Shown: positions 1 to 15,752 of the stretch, piece by piece
Layout: every line of letters begins with the position of its first letter
Position numbering within the stretch: the stretch's first letter is position 1
Assembly (NCBI RefSeq): GCF_900590755.1
Contig: NZ_UUOC01000044.1
Location: 1 to 64,000, forward strand
Length of the DNA: 64,000 nucleotides
Reading direction: 5' to 3'
From: Pseudomonas viridiflava
Lineage (GTDB): Bacteria; Pseudomonadota; Gammaproteobacteria; Pseudomonadales; Pseudomonadaceae
The notes under the pieces: generated by a model
Seen by the model: the letters and a program-made list of their open reading frames with translations, nothing else
What the model was told of the DNA's origin: nothing
Database searches by the model: none
Program-made: the position numbers and the translations under genes

Positions 1-112
1 CGACCATAGAGCATTGGAACCACCTGATCCCATCCCGAACTCAGCAGTGAAACGATGCATCGCCGATGGTAGTGTGGGGTTTCCCCATGTGAGAGTAGGT
101 CATCGTCAAGAT
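1..112 (+). rRNA. rrf: 5S ribosomal RNA, 3' part
   Basis: The window opens inside a 5S rRNA gene. The conserved loop segments CCATCCCGAACTCAG and GATGGTAGTGTGGGG are present, and the end GGTCATCGTCAAG is the 3' strand of helix I. Its 5' partner (TTGACGACC-like) is cut off, with only CGACC left at the window edge, so about the first 8-10 bases are missing. The exact mature 3' end is estimated. A terminator follows, so this is the last gene of an rRNA operon. Confidence 0.95.
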
Positions 113-122
113 TAAATTCCAG

Positions 123-158
123 AACCCTTGATCGCTTACGCGTTCAGGGGTTTTGTTT
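123..158 (+). terminator. Rho-independent terminator of the rRNA operon
   Basis: The stem AACCCTTGA (123-131) pairs with TCAGGGGTT starting at 144, followed by TTTTGTTTG. It lies about 10 bp after the 5S gene. Confidence 0.85.
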
Positions 159-185
159 GTCTGCTCGGAAAACATCAGACCGCCC

Positions 186-209
186 GTAGGAGCTGCCGCA
201 GGCTGCGAA
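186..209 (+). repeat. Single REP element (GTAGGAGCTGCCG family)
   Basis: The arm starts GTAGGAGCTGCCGCAGGCTG and has no inverted partner nearby. It belongs to the family that forms complete inverted pairs at 57362-57434 and 63581-63653. The rest of the 5S-birA gap (159-368) shows no gene or clear promoter. Confidence 0.7.
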
Positions 210-368
210 TTGCGGTGTATATCAGGCACGCTACTCTAGCTCCCCCACGGTGTGTCGCATGAGAGTCGGACTACTTCCAGGTTGTTCTTTCTATTTATGT
301 GCACTGTTTCTATGCAGTCTTCATCTGCATGGCTATGATGCGAGCCTTCTTTCCTGGGCGATTACTAG

Positions 369-1328
369 ATGCTGACGTTGTTGAAGCTCCTCGGGGACGG
401 GAAATTCCATTCTGGCCAAGCCTTGGGTAGCGCTCTGGGGGTAAGTCGTAGCGCCGTATGGAAGCAGTTACAGCTTCTGGAGTCGGAGTTAGGAATCGAG
501 ATCCATAAGGTCCGCGGTAAAGGCTATCAGCTTGGCAGTCCTCTCGCGTTGCTGGATGAAGGGGGTGTCAGTGCGGGTCACGGATTTCCTGGTTGGCCAG
601 TGGTGATATACGAAAGCATAGATTCAACGAATGCCGCAGCTCTGAAGCTGATAGCTGAGCAGAAGCCGGCTCCTTTTGTTGTGATGGCTGAACGTCAAAC
701 AGCAGGCCGAGGTCGACGAGGTCGTGCGTGGGCCAGTCCTTTTGGTGAGAACCTTTACTACAGTCTCGCCCTGCGCATTGCGGGTGGTATGCGTCAGATC
801 GAAGGTTTGAGCCTGGTCGTTGGGTTGGCTGTACTGAAAACGCTGCGTGATGCAGGTGTTCAGGGGGTGGGTTTAAAGTGGCCTAACGACGTACTGGTAG
901 GGCGCCGCAAGGTTGCAGGCATATTATTGGAGCTAGTTGGCGATCCAGCGGATGTTTGTCACGTCATTATTGGTGTGGGCATCAACGTGAACATGCGTGC
1001 CACTAGTCAGGTAGATCAGTTGTGGACATCGCTTCGGCTCGAGACGGGTGTACTGGTAAATAGAAGCTTCCTGGCGACCCAGTTGAGCGTGAATATTGAT
1101 GAGTATCTAGCTATTCACCAAAAGCTAGGCTTTGAGTCTCTGAGGGGGGAGTGGGAGAGCAGCCATCTATGGCAAGGCTCGGCTGTCAGTCTTCATGCCG
1201 GCGCTGATGTTATTGATGGCGTTGTGTTGGGCATTGACTCACAGGGTGCGCTGCGGCTACAGGTTGGAGATAGCGAGAAAGTGTTCAGTGGTGGTGAGCT
1301 TAGCTTGAGGCTACGTAATGATACTTGA
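369..1328 (+). CDS. birA: BirA: biotin-protein ligase and biotin repressor
   Basis: The 319-aa protein has the two-part design of Group II biotin ligases. An N-terminal winged helix-turn-helix (about residues 1-60, with GVSRSAVWKQLQLL as recognition helix region) is followed by the ligase core with the biotinyl-AMP loop GRGRRGRAW and the KWPNDV motif. Known role: it makes biotinyl-5'-AMP, loads biotin on the BCCP subunit of acetyl-CoA carboxylase, and represses biotin genes when idle. It is the first gene of an overlapping pair with coaX (start 1318). No strong Shine-Dalgarno is visible before the ATG, but the HTH begins right at this start. Confidence 0.96.
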   Translation: MLTLLKLLGDGKFHSGQALGSALGVSRSAVWKQLQLLESELGIEIHKVRGKGYQLGSPLALLDEGGVSAGHGFPGWPVVIYESIDSTNAAALKLIAEQKPAPFVVMAERQTAGRGRRGRAWASPFGENLYYSLALRIAGGMRQIEGLSLVVGLAVLKTLRDAGVQGVGLKWPNDVLVGRRKVAGILLELVGDPADVCHVIIGVGINVNMRATSQVDQLWTSLRLETGVLVNRSFLATQLSVNIDEYLAIHQKLGFESLRGEWESSHLWQGSAVSLHAGADVIDGVVLGIDSQGALRLQVGDSEKVFSGGELSLRLRNDT

Positions 1329-2067
1329 GCTCGATTGCGGAAATAGCTTCATTAAGTGGCGGGTAATCGGTCGGGGATCATCCGAATTGATCTCTGGCGG
1401 TGTAGTGGATTCAGATGAGGCATTGCTTGAGGCGCTTTCCGGCATCGCGGGGCTCAGCCTGAGCTACAGTCGCCTTGTCAGTGTTCGTAATGCTGAGGAA
1501 ACGCTCAAGCTGAGCTCTGCAATTGCGCAACGCTTTGGGGTTGCAACCGTTTGCGCGAAACCCTCGCGCATGTTGATGGGGGTCTCAAACGGCTACGAGG
1601 ACTATGAGCGGCTAGGGATGGATCGCTGGCTTGCATTGGTCGGTGCTTACAGTATTGCGGGCAAGGCTTGCGTTGTTCTGGATCTTGGCACGGCAGTCAC
1701 CTCCGATTTCGTTGATTCTGACGGGCAGCATCTTGGCGGCTTCATCTGTCCCGGCTTGCCCTTGATGCGCAGTCAGCTGCGTACACATACGCGTCGGATT
1801 CGCTATGACGATGCGGCGGCCGAGCAAGCCCACTCGAGCTTCCTGCCGGGTCGATCGACTGCCGAGGCGGTGGAGCGCGGGTGTGCATTGATGATCCGAG
1901 GGTTTGTAGCTACCCAGGTGGAGATTGCTCGGCAGCATTGGGGGGATGATTTCCTGCTATTCGTAACGGGTGGGGATGCCGAGCTTGTGAAAGATAGTAT
2001 GGCTGGGGCGAAATTGGTGCCTGATCTGATCTTCGTTGGACTTTCCCTGGCTTGTCCGTTGCCTTGA
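1318..2067 (+). CDS. coaX: Type III pantothenate kinase
   Basis: The 249-aa protein catalyses the first step of coenzyme A synthesis, ATP-dependent phosphorylation of pantothenate. The N-terminal MILELDCGNSFIKW holds the phosphate-binding Asp, GMDRWLALVGA is the dimer and pantothenate-site motif, and DLGTAVTSDFV is the second acidic phosphate motif of the ASKHA fold. The ATG overlaps the end of birA by 11 bases, so the two are translationally coupled, an arrangement common in Pseudomonas. CoaX enzymes are not feedback-inhibited by CoA, unlike CoaA. Confidence 0.95.
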   Translation: MILELDCGNSFIKWRVIGRGSSELISGGVVDSDEALLEALSGIAGLSLSYSRLVSVRNAEETLKLSSAIAQRFGVATVCAKPSRMLMGVSNGYEDYERLGMDRWLALVGAYSIAGKACVVLDLGTAVTSDFVDSDGQHLGGFICPGLPLMRSQLRTHTRRIRYDDAAAEQAHSSFLPGRSTAEAVERGCALMIRGFVATQVEIARQHWGDDFLLFVTGGDAELVKDSMAGAKLVPDLIFVGLSLACPLP

Positions 2068-2074
2068 GGTATCT

Positions 2075-2500
2075 ATGAGGTGGTTATTTCTACTGTTGCT
2101 GATGCTTAACGGCCTGTATTACGTATGGCATCAGCAGGAGGCACCGTTGCGGGCGAAAGAGGTTTTGCCTCTCTCCCTTCATCGGGCGGAGCAGCAAAAC
2201 ATTCAGCTTCTCGCTGAATCTGATCCCAGGGCTGAGCGTGAGTCGGATGACAGCTGCCTTTACCTGGGTGGCTTCGTACGGGAGAGCGACGCTCTGGTAG
2301 TGGCGCAGCGCTTGACCAGTCTCGACGTAAGATCGCAGCTCCAGGTCGCGCGACAGCCAGGTATGAGTGGATATTGGTTGAAGATCGACCCTGACAGCCG
2401 TCGGTTAGTGGGTGAAAGTCTGGTAGAAGCTTTGGTTCAGGATTTCCCTGAATTAAAAAACAAAATAATGTTGTGCTCGGGCATTGCAACCGCAGGATAG
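2075..2500 (+). CDS. SPOR-like domain protein, single N-terminal membrane anchor
   Basis: The 141-aa protein has one hydrophobic N-terminal segment (MRWLFLLLLMLNGLYYVW) and a C-terminal region (CLYLGGFVRESDALVVAQRL ... GYWLKI) that resembles the SPOR peptidoglycan-binding fold. The start at 2075 is chosen because GAGGT lies just before it. An in-frame ATG at 2036 would lie inside coaX and put charged residues before the anchor. It is the third gene of the birA-coaX unit and probably a cell-envelope protein. The SPOR assignment is by sequence impression only. Confidence 0.8.
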   Translation: MRWLFLLLLMLNGLYYVWHQQEAPLRAKEVLPLSLHRAEQQNIQLLAESDPRAERESDDSCLYLGGFVRESDALVVAQRLTSLDVRSQLQVARQPGMSGYWLKIDPDSRRLVGESLVEALVQDFPELKNKIMLCSGIATAG

Positions 2501-2601
2501 TTTGCATAGAATGGCGCCCGCTTCGCAGTGCTTGGTTTGTTCCAAGCTACAGCTAAGCTAGAGTCAACGTTTGTAACCTCAGGTTTTTAATGAGAAAAAG
2601 G

Positions 2602-2630
2602 TTGACAGAAGGGTAGCATGAGTTGAGAAT
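2602..2630 (+). promoter_or_regulatory. Sigma-70 promoter of the Tyr-Gly-Thr tRNA operon
   Basis: A perfect -35 TTGACA (2602-2607) is followed by 17 bp and -10 GAGAAT (2625-2630). Transcription would start near 2637, just before tRNA-Tyr at 2644. Confidence 0.7.
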
Positions 2631-2643
2631 GCTGCCTCGTTCA

Positions 2644-2728
2644 GGAGGGGTTCCCGAGCGGCCAAAGGGATCAGACTGTAAATCTGACGTCTACGACTTC
2701 GAAGGTTCGAATCCTTCTCCCTCCACCA
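2644..2728 (+). tRNA. tRNA-Tyr (GTA)
   Basis: The gene is 85 nt long with a long variable arm, as in bacterial tRNA-Tyr. Anticodon GTA is at 2678-2680, the T loop is GGTTCGAATCC, and the CCA end is encoded (2726-2728). The acceptor stem GGAGGGG pairs with CCCTCC before the discriminator A. Confidence 0.97.
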
Positions 2729-2754
2729 AATTTTAAGCAATTGCAGCAAGTTGT

Positions 2755-2828
<74 letters not shown>

Positions 2829-2853
2829 GATTTGCTGTAGGTGCATAGGTTTC

Positions 2854-2929
2854 GCTCTTGTAGCTCAGTTGGTAGAGCACACCCTTGGTAAGGGTGAGGT
2901 CAGCGGTTCGAATCCGCTCAAGAGCTCCA
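2854..2929 (+). tRNA. tRNA-Thr (GGT)
   Basis: The gene is 76 nt. The anticodon loop TTGGTAA places GGT at 2887-2889. The acceptor GCTCTTG pairs with CAAGAGC, and the CCA end is encoded. Confidence 0.97.
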
Positions 2930-2933
2930 TTAT

Positions 2934-2966
2934 AAAGGCAGATATGCAAATATCTGCCTTTGTTTT
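2934..2966 (+). terminator. Terminator after tRNA-Thr
   Basis: The perfect stem AAAGGCAGATA (2934-2944) and TATCTGCCTTT (2951-2961), with a 6-nt loop, is followed by GTTTT. It closes the Tyr-Gly-Thr unit, so tRNA-Trp needs its own promoter. Confidence 0.85.
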
Positions 2967-3033
2967 ACCGGCTGCATCGGTGCTGTTTTCGCTGGTGTGG
3001 TAGGGCGTAGATTCAGCAAAATGCTGAATACGC

Positions 3034-3062
3034 TTGAAAAACTCTTGTTGGGCTGGCATATT
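3034..3062 (+). promoter_or_regulatory. Candidate promoter of tRNA-Trp
   Basis: TTGAAA (3034-3039), 17 bp, then CATATT (3057-3062). The predicted start lies about 15 nt before tRNA-Trp (3084). The -10 match is modest. The call rests on spacing and on the terminator directly upstream. Confidence 0.5.
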
Positions 3063-3083
3063 GGTCGGCCTGATTTTGCTTTT

Positions 3084-3159
3084 AGGTCAGTAGCTCAATT
3101 GGCAGAGCGACGGTCTCCAAAACCGTAGGTTGGGGGTTCGATTCCCTCCTGACCTGCCA
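3084..3159 (+). tRNA. tRNA-Trp (CCA)
   Basis: The gene is 76 nt. The anticodon loop CTCCAAA places CCA at 3117-3119. The acceptor AGGTCAG pairs with CTGACCT, and the CCA end is encoded. secE starts 46 bp downstream, the usual gammaproteobacterial order. Confidence 0.97.
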
Positions 3160-3190
3160 GATTCAATAGCTTGTATCTGGCTTTCTTTTC
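3156..3190 (+). terminator. Terminator-like hairpin between tRNA-Trp and secE
   Basis: GCCAGAT (3156-3162) pairs with ATCTGGC (3175-3181), followed by TTTCTTTT. The 5' arm includes the encoded CCA end of tRNA-Trp. It could terminate part of the tRNA transcripts or guide 3' processing while allowing read-through to secE. Confidence 0.5.
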
Positions 3191-3205
3191 ACAGGATTAC
3201 CGTAG

Positions 3206-3574
3206 ATGACTCTCAAGGCTGAAGCCCAAGAATCTCGCTTCGATCTGCTCAAGTGGCTGGTTGTGGTCGCTCTGGTAGTGGTCGGGGTTGTCGGTAATCA
3301 ATACTACTCAGCTCAACCTATCCTGTATCGCGTCCTGGTCCTGCTCGTGCTGGCTGGTGCTGCTGCATTTGTAGGTCTGCAGACTGGTAGGGGCAAGGCT
3401 TTCTTTGTTCTCGCCAAGGAAGCACGAGCCGAAATCCGTAAAGTCGTTTGGCCGACTCGCCAAGAAACCACGCAGACCACGCTGATTGTTGTGGCTGTTG
3501 TTCTGGTTATGGCGTTGCTGTTGTGGGGGCTTGATTCCCTGCTCGGCTGGCTTGTTTCCTTGATTGTTGGCTAA
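3206..3574 (+). CDS. secE: SecE, preprotein translocase subunit
   Basis: The 122-aa inner-membrane protein has three predicted transmembrane segments (about residues 14-32, 38-56 and 90-118), as in the long SecE form. The conserved cytoplasmic segment EARAEIRKVVWPTRQET lies before the last segment and clamps SecY. It stabilises the SecYEG channel. nusG follows 9 bp later, the standard secE-nusG pair. SecY is encoded at 28955-30283. Confidence 0.97.
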   Translation: MTLKAEAQESRFDLLKWLVVVALVVVGVVGNQYYSAQPILYRVLVLLVLAGAAAFVGLQTGRGKAFFVLAKEARAEIRKVVWPTRQETTQTTLIVVAVVLVMALLLWGLDSLLGWLVSLIVG

Positions 3575-3583
3575 GGGTGTCCC

Positions 3584-4117
3584 GTGGCTAAGCGTTGGTA
3601 CGTAGTGCATGCTTATTCGGGTTACGAAAAGCATGTAATGCGCTCGTTGATCGAGCGTGTGAAGCTGGCTGGCATGGAAGATGGCTTCGGCGAAATTCTG
3701 GTCCCCACTGAAGAAGTGGTGGAGATGCGTAACGGCCAGAAGCGCAAAAGTGAGCGTAAATTCTTTCCTGGCTATGTGCTGGTTCAGATGGACATGAATG
3801 AAGGTACTTGGCACTTGGTCAAGGATACCCCTCGTGTCATGGGCTTTATTGGCGGTACTGCTGATAAGCCTGCGCCAATTACAGATAAAGAAGCTGATGC
3901 GATTCTTCGTCGCGTAGCGGACGGTAGCGACAAGCCGAAGCCTAAGACTCTGTTTGAGCCGGGCGAGGTTGTTCGTGTTACTGATGGTCCGTTTGCCGAT
4001 TTTAACGGCACAGTTGAAGAAGTTAACTACGAAAAGAGCCGGATTCAGGTCGCGGTGCTCATTTTCGGTCGTTCCACCCCGGTGGAGCTAGAGTTCAGTC
4101 AGGTCGAAAAGGTCTAA
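3584..4117 (+). CDS. nusG: NusG, transcription elongation and termination factor
   Basis: The 177-aa protein starts at GTG (MAKRWYVVHAYSGYE) and is full length for NusG. The N-terminal NGN domain (residues 1-120) binds the RNA polymerase clamp. The C-terminal KOW domain (FEPGEVVRVTDGPFADFNGTVE) contacts Rho or ribosomal S10. It couples transcription and translation and assists rRNA antitermination. It is cotranscribed with secE and followed by a terminator. Confidence 0.97.
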   Translation: MAKRWYVVHAYSGYEKHVMRSLIERVKLAGMEDGFGEILVPTEEVVEMRNGQKRKSERKFFPGYVLVQMDMNEGTWHLVKDTPRVMGFIGGTADKPAPITDKEADAILRRVADGSDKPKPKTLFEPGEVVRVTDGPFADFNGTVEEVNYEKSRIQVAVLIFGRSTPVELEFSQVEKV

Positions 4118-4134
4118 CTGAGCGAGAATCCCAT

Positions 4135-4164
4135 ACCCCGTAGCCGTAGGCTGTGGGGTTTTTT
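4135..4164 (+). terminator. Terminator after nusG
   Basis: The 11-bp stem ACCCCGTAGCC (4135-4145) and GGCTGTGGGGT (4149-4159), with loop GTA, is followed by TTTTT. It separates secE-nusG from the rplK operon. Confidence 0.85.
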
Positions 4165-4235
4165 CGTCACTGGGATAAACGTGCAAGTAACCGGGGAGCC
4201 TTAATTGGCGTTTGAACCCGTAATTGGAGTGCCTC

Positions 4236-4667
4236 ATGGCCAAGAAAATTACCGCTTACATCAAGCTGCAAGTGAAAGCCGCTCAAGCTAACCCAAGCCC
4301 GCCAGTAGGTCCGGCTCTGGGTCAGCATGGCGTGAACATCATGGAATTCTGCAAGGCCTTCAACGCCCGTACTCAGGGTCTTGAGCCAGGTCTGCCGACT
4401 CCAGTGATCATCACTGTCTACAGCGACCGTAGCTTCACTTTCGAAACAAAGAGCACCCCTGCTTCGGTTTTGCTGAAGAAAGCTGCTGGTCTGACTAGCG
4501 GTTCGGCACGTCCGAACACCGTTAAAGTTGGCACCGTGACTCGTGCACAGCTGGAAGATATCGCTAAAGCAAAAAATGCGGATCTGACTGCTGCTGACAT
4601 GGAAGCGGCCGTGCGTACTATCGCCGGTTCCGCTCGTAGCATGGGCCTTAACGTGGAGGGTGTGTAA
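4236..4667 (+). CDS. rplK: Ribosomal protein L11
   Basis: This 143-aa protein (MAKKITAYIKLQVKAAQANP) forms the GTPase-associated stalk base with 23S rRNA and is needed for RelA activation. The start at 4236 follows GGAG at 4226-4229. A TTG at 4224 in frame would lie over that Shine-Dalgarno and is less likely. The stop overlaps the rplA start (TAATG), so L11 and L1 are translationally coupled. Confidence 0.97.
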   Translation: MAKKITAYIKLQVKAAQANPSPPVGPALGQHGVNIMEFCKAFNARTQGLEPGLPTPVIITVYSDRSFTFETKSTPASVLLKKAAGLTSGSARPNTVKVGTVTRAQLEDIAKAKNADLTAADMEAAVRTIAGSARSMGLNVEGV

Positions 4668-5362
4668 TGGCTAAGCTGACTAAGCGCCAAAAAGCTATCG
4701 CGGCTAAAATCGAGCCGGGCAAATCGTACAGCTTCACCGACGCAGCAACGCTGCTGGCTGAGCTGTCGACCGTCAAGTTCAGCGAGTCTGTTGACGTTGC
4801 TGTAAACCTCGGCGTTGACCCGCGTAAATCTGACCAGGTTGTTCGTAGCGCTACTGTGCTGCCACACGGCACTGGCAAGACTGTTCGCGTTGCTGTGTTC
4901 ACCCAGGGCCCTGCTGCTGAAGCTGCTCTGGCTGCCGGCGCCGATCGCGTTGGTATGGACGACCTGGCTGCCGAAATGAAAGGCGGCGACCTGAACTATG
5001 ACGTAGTAATCGCTTCCCCGGACGCGATGCGCGTTGTTGGTCAGCTGGGCCAGATCCTCGGTCCACGTGGTTTGATGCCTAACCCTAAGGTCGGCACTGT
5101 TACTCCTGACGTTGCTAACGCCGTCAAGAATGCCAAGGCTGGTCAGGTTCGTTATCGCACCGACAAAAACGGCATCATCCACACTTCAGTTGGCAAGGTC
5201 GGTTTCGACGCAGTCAAGCTGAAGGAAAACGTTGAAGCCCTGATCGCTGATTTGAAGCGTATCAAGCCAGCTTCTTCGAAAGGTATTTACGTCAAGCGAG
5301 TTACGTTGAGCACAACTATGGGCCCAGGCCTGGTGATCGACCAAGGTTCGCTGGACGCGTAA
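4667..5362 (+). CDS. rplA: Ribosomal protein L1
   Basis: This 231-aa L1 (MAKLTKRQKAIAAKIEPGK) has its full usual length. It binds the mobile stalk of 23S rRNA near the E site and, in E. coli, represses its own L11-L1 mRNA. It shares one base with rplK (TAATG). The rplJ leader begins just after it. Confidence 0.97.
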   Translation: MAKLTKRQKAIAAKIEPGKSYSFTDAATLLAELSTVKFSESVDVAVNLGVDPRKSDQVVRSATVLPHGTGKTVRVAVFTQGPAAEAALAAGADRVGMDDLAAEMKGGDLNYDVVIASPDAMRVVGQLGQILGPRGLMPNPKVGTVTPDVANAVKNAKAGQVRYRTDKNGIIHTSVGKVGFDAVKLKENVEALIADLKRIKPASSKGIYVKRVTLSTTMGPGLVIDQGSLDA

Positions 5363-5374
5363 GACAATACTGGT

Positions 5375-5540
5375 GCGTTCTACGTGCCAGTGAAAAATTG
5401 GGGTCCCTGCCTGGCGGGGGCTATCCAAGACCGTAGGCGACGTAAGTCTTAAAAAATAAGCCTACGCAGATGGTGCTCCCGGTTCCTTACCGAATCAGAC
5501 ACCAAAACGACATCCGGCTTCGGCCAGATGAAACGGTAAC
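5375..5540 (+). ncRNA. L10 leader: cis-regulatory region of rplJL
   Basis: The 195-bp gap between rplA and rplJ has no reading frame of note but is rich in short stems, such as the CGTAGGC...GCCTACG pair and CCGGCTTCGGCC. In bacteria this position carries the L10 leader, where L10 with L7/L12 binds and represses rplJL translation. The boundaries are approximate, and the identification is by position and structure. Confidence 0.65.
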
Positions 5541-5557
5541 AAGCAGGAGTTAAACCC

Positions 5558-6058
5558 GTGGCAATTAAACTCGAAGACAAGAAGGCCATCGTCGCTGAAG
5601 TCAACGAGGCTGCCAAAGTCGCTCTGTCTGCTGTCGTGGCTGATGCCCGTGGCGTGACAGTAAGCGCAATGACCGGACTCCGTAAAGAGGCTCGTGAAGC
5701 TGGCGTTTACGTACGTGTTGTACGTAACACCCTGCTCAAGCGTGCAGTCGAAGGCACTGATTACAGTGTCCTCAACGACGCGTTCACCGGCCCGACCTTG
5801 ATCGCTTTCTCCAACGAACATCCTGGTGCTGCCGCCCGTTTGTTCAAAGAGTTCGCTAAAGGTCAGGACAAGTTCGAGATCAAGGCAGCTGCGTTCGAGG
5901 GCAAGTTCCTCGCAGCTAATCAGATCGACGTACTGGCAACCTTGCCGACCCGTGACGAAGCAATCTCCCAGCTGATGAGCGTGATTCAAGGCGCTACCAG
6001 CAAGTTGGCTCGTACTCTGGCGGCTATTCGCGACCAAAAAGAAGCGGCCGCAGCCTAA
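5558..6058 (+). CDS. rplJ: Ribosomal protein L10
   Basis: The 166-aa protein starts at GTG with AGGAG 8 bases upstream. It anchors the L7/L12 dimers to the 50S stalk. The N-terminal RNA-binding part (MAIKLEDKKAIVAEVNEAAK) and the C-terminal L12-binding helix are both complete. It is the first gene of the rplJ-rplL pair and probably autoregulated through the leader just upstream. Confidence 0.97.
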   Translation: MAIKLEDKKAIVAEVNEAAKVALSAVVADARGVTVSAMTGLRKEAREAGVYVRVVRNTLLKRAVEGTDYSVLNDAFTGPTLIAFSNEHPGAAARLFKEFAKGQDKFEIKAAAFEGKFLAANQIDVLATLPTRDEAISQLMSVIQGATSKLARTLAAIRDQKEAAAA

Positions 6059-6135
6059 GGCTCCGTACCTTCTTTCGCGTATTTTTGTTTATTTCGATGG
6101 TCGCGTAGGCCGTCCCCAATTCAGGAATTAGATTC

Positions 6136-6501
6136 ATGTCTATCTCTCAAGACGATATCCTCAACGCAGTTGGCGAAATGTCCGTTCTGCAGGTTGTTGA
6201 GCTGATCAAAGCCTTCGAAGAAAAGTTCGGCGTTACTGCCGCTGCCGCTTCGGCTGGTCCAGCTGCTGCTGCCGCTGTTGTTGAAGAGCAAACTGAATTC
6301 AATGTCATGCTGCTGGAAGCTGGCGAGAAGAAAGTTAACGTGATCAAGGCTGTACGTGAGCTGACTGGTCTGGGCTTGAAAGAAGCCAAGGCTGTAGTTG
6401 ACGGCGCTCCAGCAATGGTTCTGGAAGCAGTTGCGAAAGACGCTGCTGACAAAGCCAAAGCTACGCTGGAAGAAGCAGGCGCTAAAGTCGAGCTGAAATA
6501 A
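6136..6501 (+). CDS. rplL: Ribosomal protein L7/L12
   Basis: The 121-aa acidic stalk protein has an N-terminal dimerisation helix pair, an Ala-rich hinge (about residues 36-52) and the C-terminal domain (EKKVNVIKAVRELTGLGLKEAK) that recruits translation GTPases. It lies 77 bp after rplJ. A hairpin follows before rpoB. Confidence 0.97.
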   Translation: MSISQDDILNAVGEMSVLQVVELIKAFEEKFGVTAAAASAGPAAAAAVVEEQTEFNVMLLEAGEKKVNVIKAVRELTGLGLKEAKAVVDGAPAMVLEAVAKDAADKAKATLEEAGAKVELK

Positions 6502-6547
6502 GTATCGACTTTGAGTGTCCAGCCCAAGCGTAAAGCGAAAGGCTGAT

Positions 6548-6576
6548 GGCTGGTGGCTCTTGCCACCGGCCTTTTT
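6548..6576 (+). terminator. Attenuator hairpin between rplL and rpoB
   Basis: The 10-bp stem GGCTGGTGGC (6548-6557) and GCCACCGGCC (6562-6571), with loop TCTT, is followed by TTTTT. In E. coli an attenuator at this place lets only part of the transcripts continue to rpoBC. The position and form fit the same role here. Confidence 0.75.
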
Positions 6577-6721
6577 CCGTTATAGATGACTGGCTAGGCT
6601 GGCGTCCATGACGTGTAAAAACCACCGGTGATGGTGGCGCAAACCAAGGGGTTTGCACGATTTTCTGGCTGCTCCCGTCGGGAGGAGCCAAACAAGCAGG
6701 TGACCAAGCTGGGGAACGCTG

Positions 6722-10795
<4,074 letters not shown>

Positions 10796-10858
10796 CACGT
10801 GACGCGAATCGAGGGTGGGTCGGTATGACTGCCCTCTGCTCCGCCAGGAGGAAAGGCC

Positions 10859-15058
<4,200 letters not shown>

Positions 15059-15139
15059 GAGTAGGGCCCTGGTCTTTCTTTCTCATTGAGTGACAGGTAA
15101 ATTCTGTCGCTCTGTGAGGGTGAGGGCCGGGGCTTTGCC

Positions 15140-15168
15140 TTGACTGGGGCCAAGATCCTCTTTAGACT
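15140..15168 (+). promoter_or_regulatory. Candidate sigma-70 promoter of the str operon
   Basis: TTGACT (15140-15145), 17 bp, then TAGACT (15163-15168). It lies 92 bp before rpsL. The predicted transcript would begin with the hairpin at 15185-15206. Confidence 0.6.
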
Positions 15169-15184
15169 CTTGTACCCCTAAATT

Positions 15185-15216
15185 TGGCGGGACTCGCGTC
15201 CTGCCATTTTGCTTTT
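15185..15216 (+). terminator. Terminator-like hairpin between rpoC and rpsL
   Basis: TGGCGGGAC (15185-15193) pairs with GTCCTGCCA (15198-15206), followed by TTTTGCTTTT. It can end rpoBC transcripts. Because it lies after the candidate str promoter, it may also act as an attenuator for rpsL. Confidence 0.65.
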
Positions 15217-15259
15217 CTTGCAAGACAATAGCGTCGCAAGACAACAGTGGAGCTAGTAG

Positions 15260-15631
15260 ATGGCAACTATCAACCAGCTGGTACGTCAGCCGCGTAAGCG
15301 TATCGTCGAGAAATCCGACGTGCCTGCGCTGCAGAACTGCCCGCAACGTCGTGGCGTATGCACCCGTGTGTATACCACCACGCCGAAAAAACCTAACTCG
15401 GCACTGCGTAAAGTATGCCGTGTGCGCCTGACCAACGGTTTCGAGGTTTCCTCGTACATCGGCGGTGAAGGTCACAACCTGCAAGAGCACAGCGTGGTCC
15501 TGATTCGTGGCGGTCGTGTAAAAGACTTGCCAGGTGTTCGTTACCACACCGTTCGCGGTTCTTTGGATACTTCCGGCGTTAAAGGTCGTAACCAGGGTCG
15601 TTCGAAGTACGGTACCAAGAAGCCTAAGTAG
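15260..15631 (+). CDS. rpsL: Ribosomal protein S12
   Basis: The 123-aa decoding-site protein has PKKPNSALRK with Lys43 and Lys44, and Lys88 in GGRVKDLPG. These residues are those of streptomycin-sensitive strains. It is the first gene of the str operon rpsL-rpsG-fusA-tuf. Confidence 0.97.
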   Translation: MATINQLVRQPRKRIVEKSDVPALQNCPQRRGVCTRVYTTTPKKPNSALRKVCRVRLTNGFEVSSYIGGEGHNLQEHSVVLIRGGRVKDLPGVRYHTVRGSLDTSGVKGRNQGRSKYGTKKPK

Positions 15632-15752
15632 TAGCGGCTTCCTGTGACAAAAATGCAGATTTCTATTTTTCTGAGTCGATAAGAGTAAGGTCGGGCGCAC
15701 CCAGACGGGTGGTGGTCCCGAGCTAACCTGAAGACCGTTTGAGGGCTTATCC

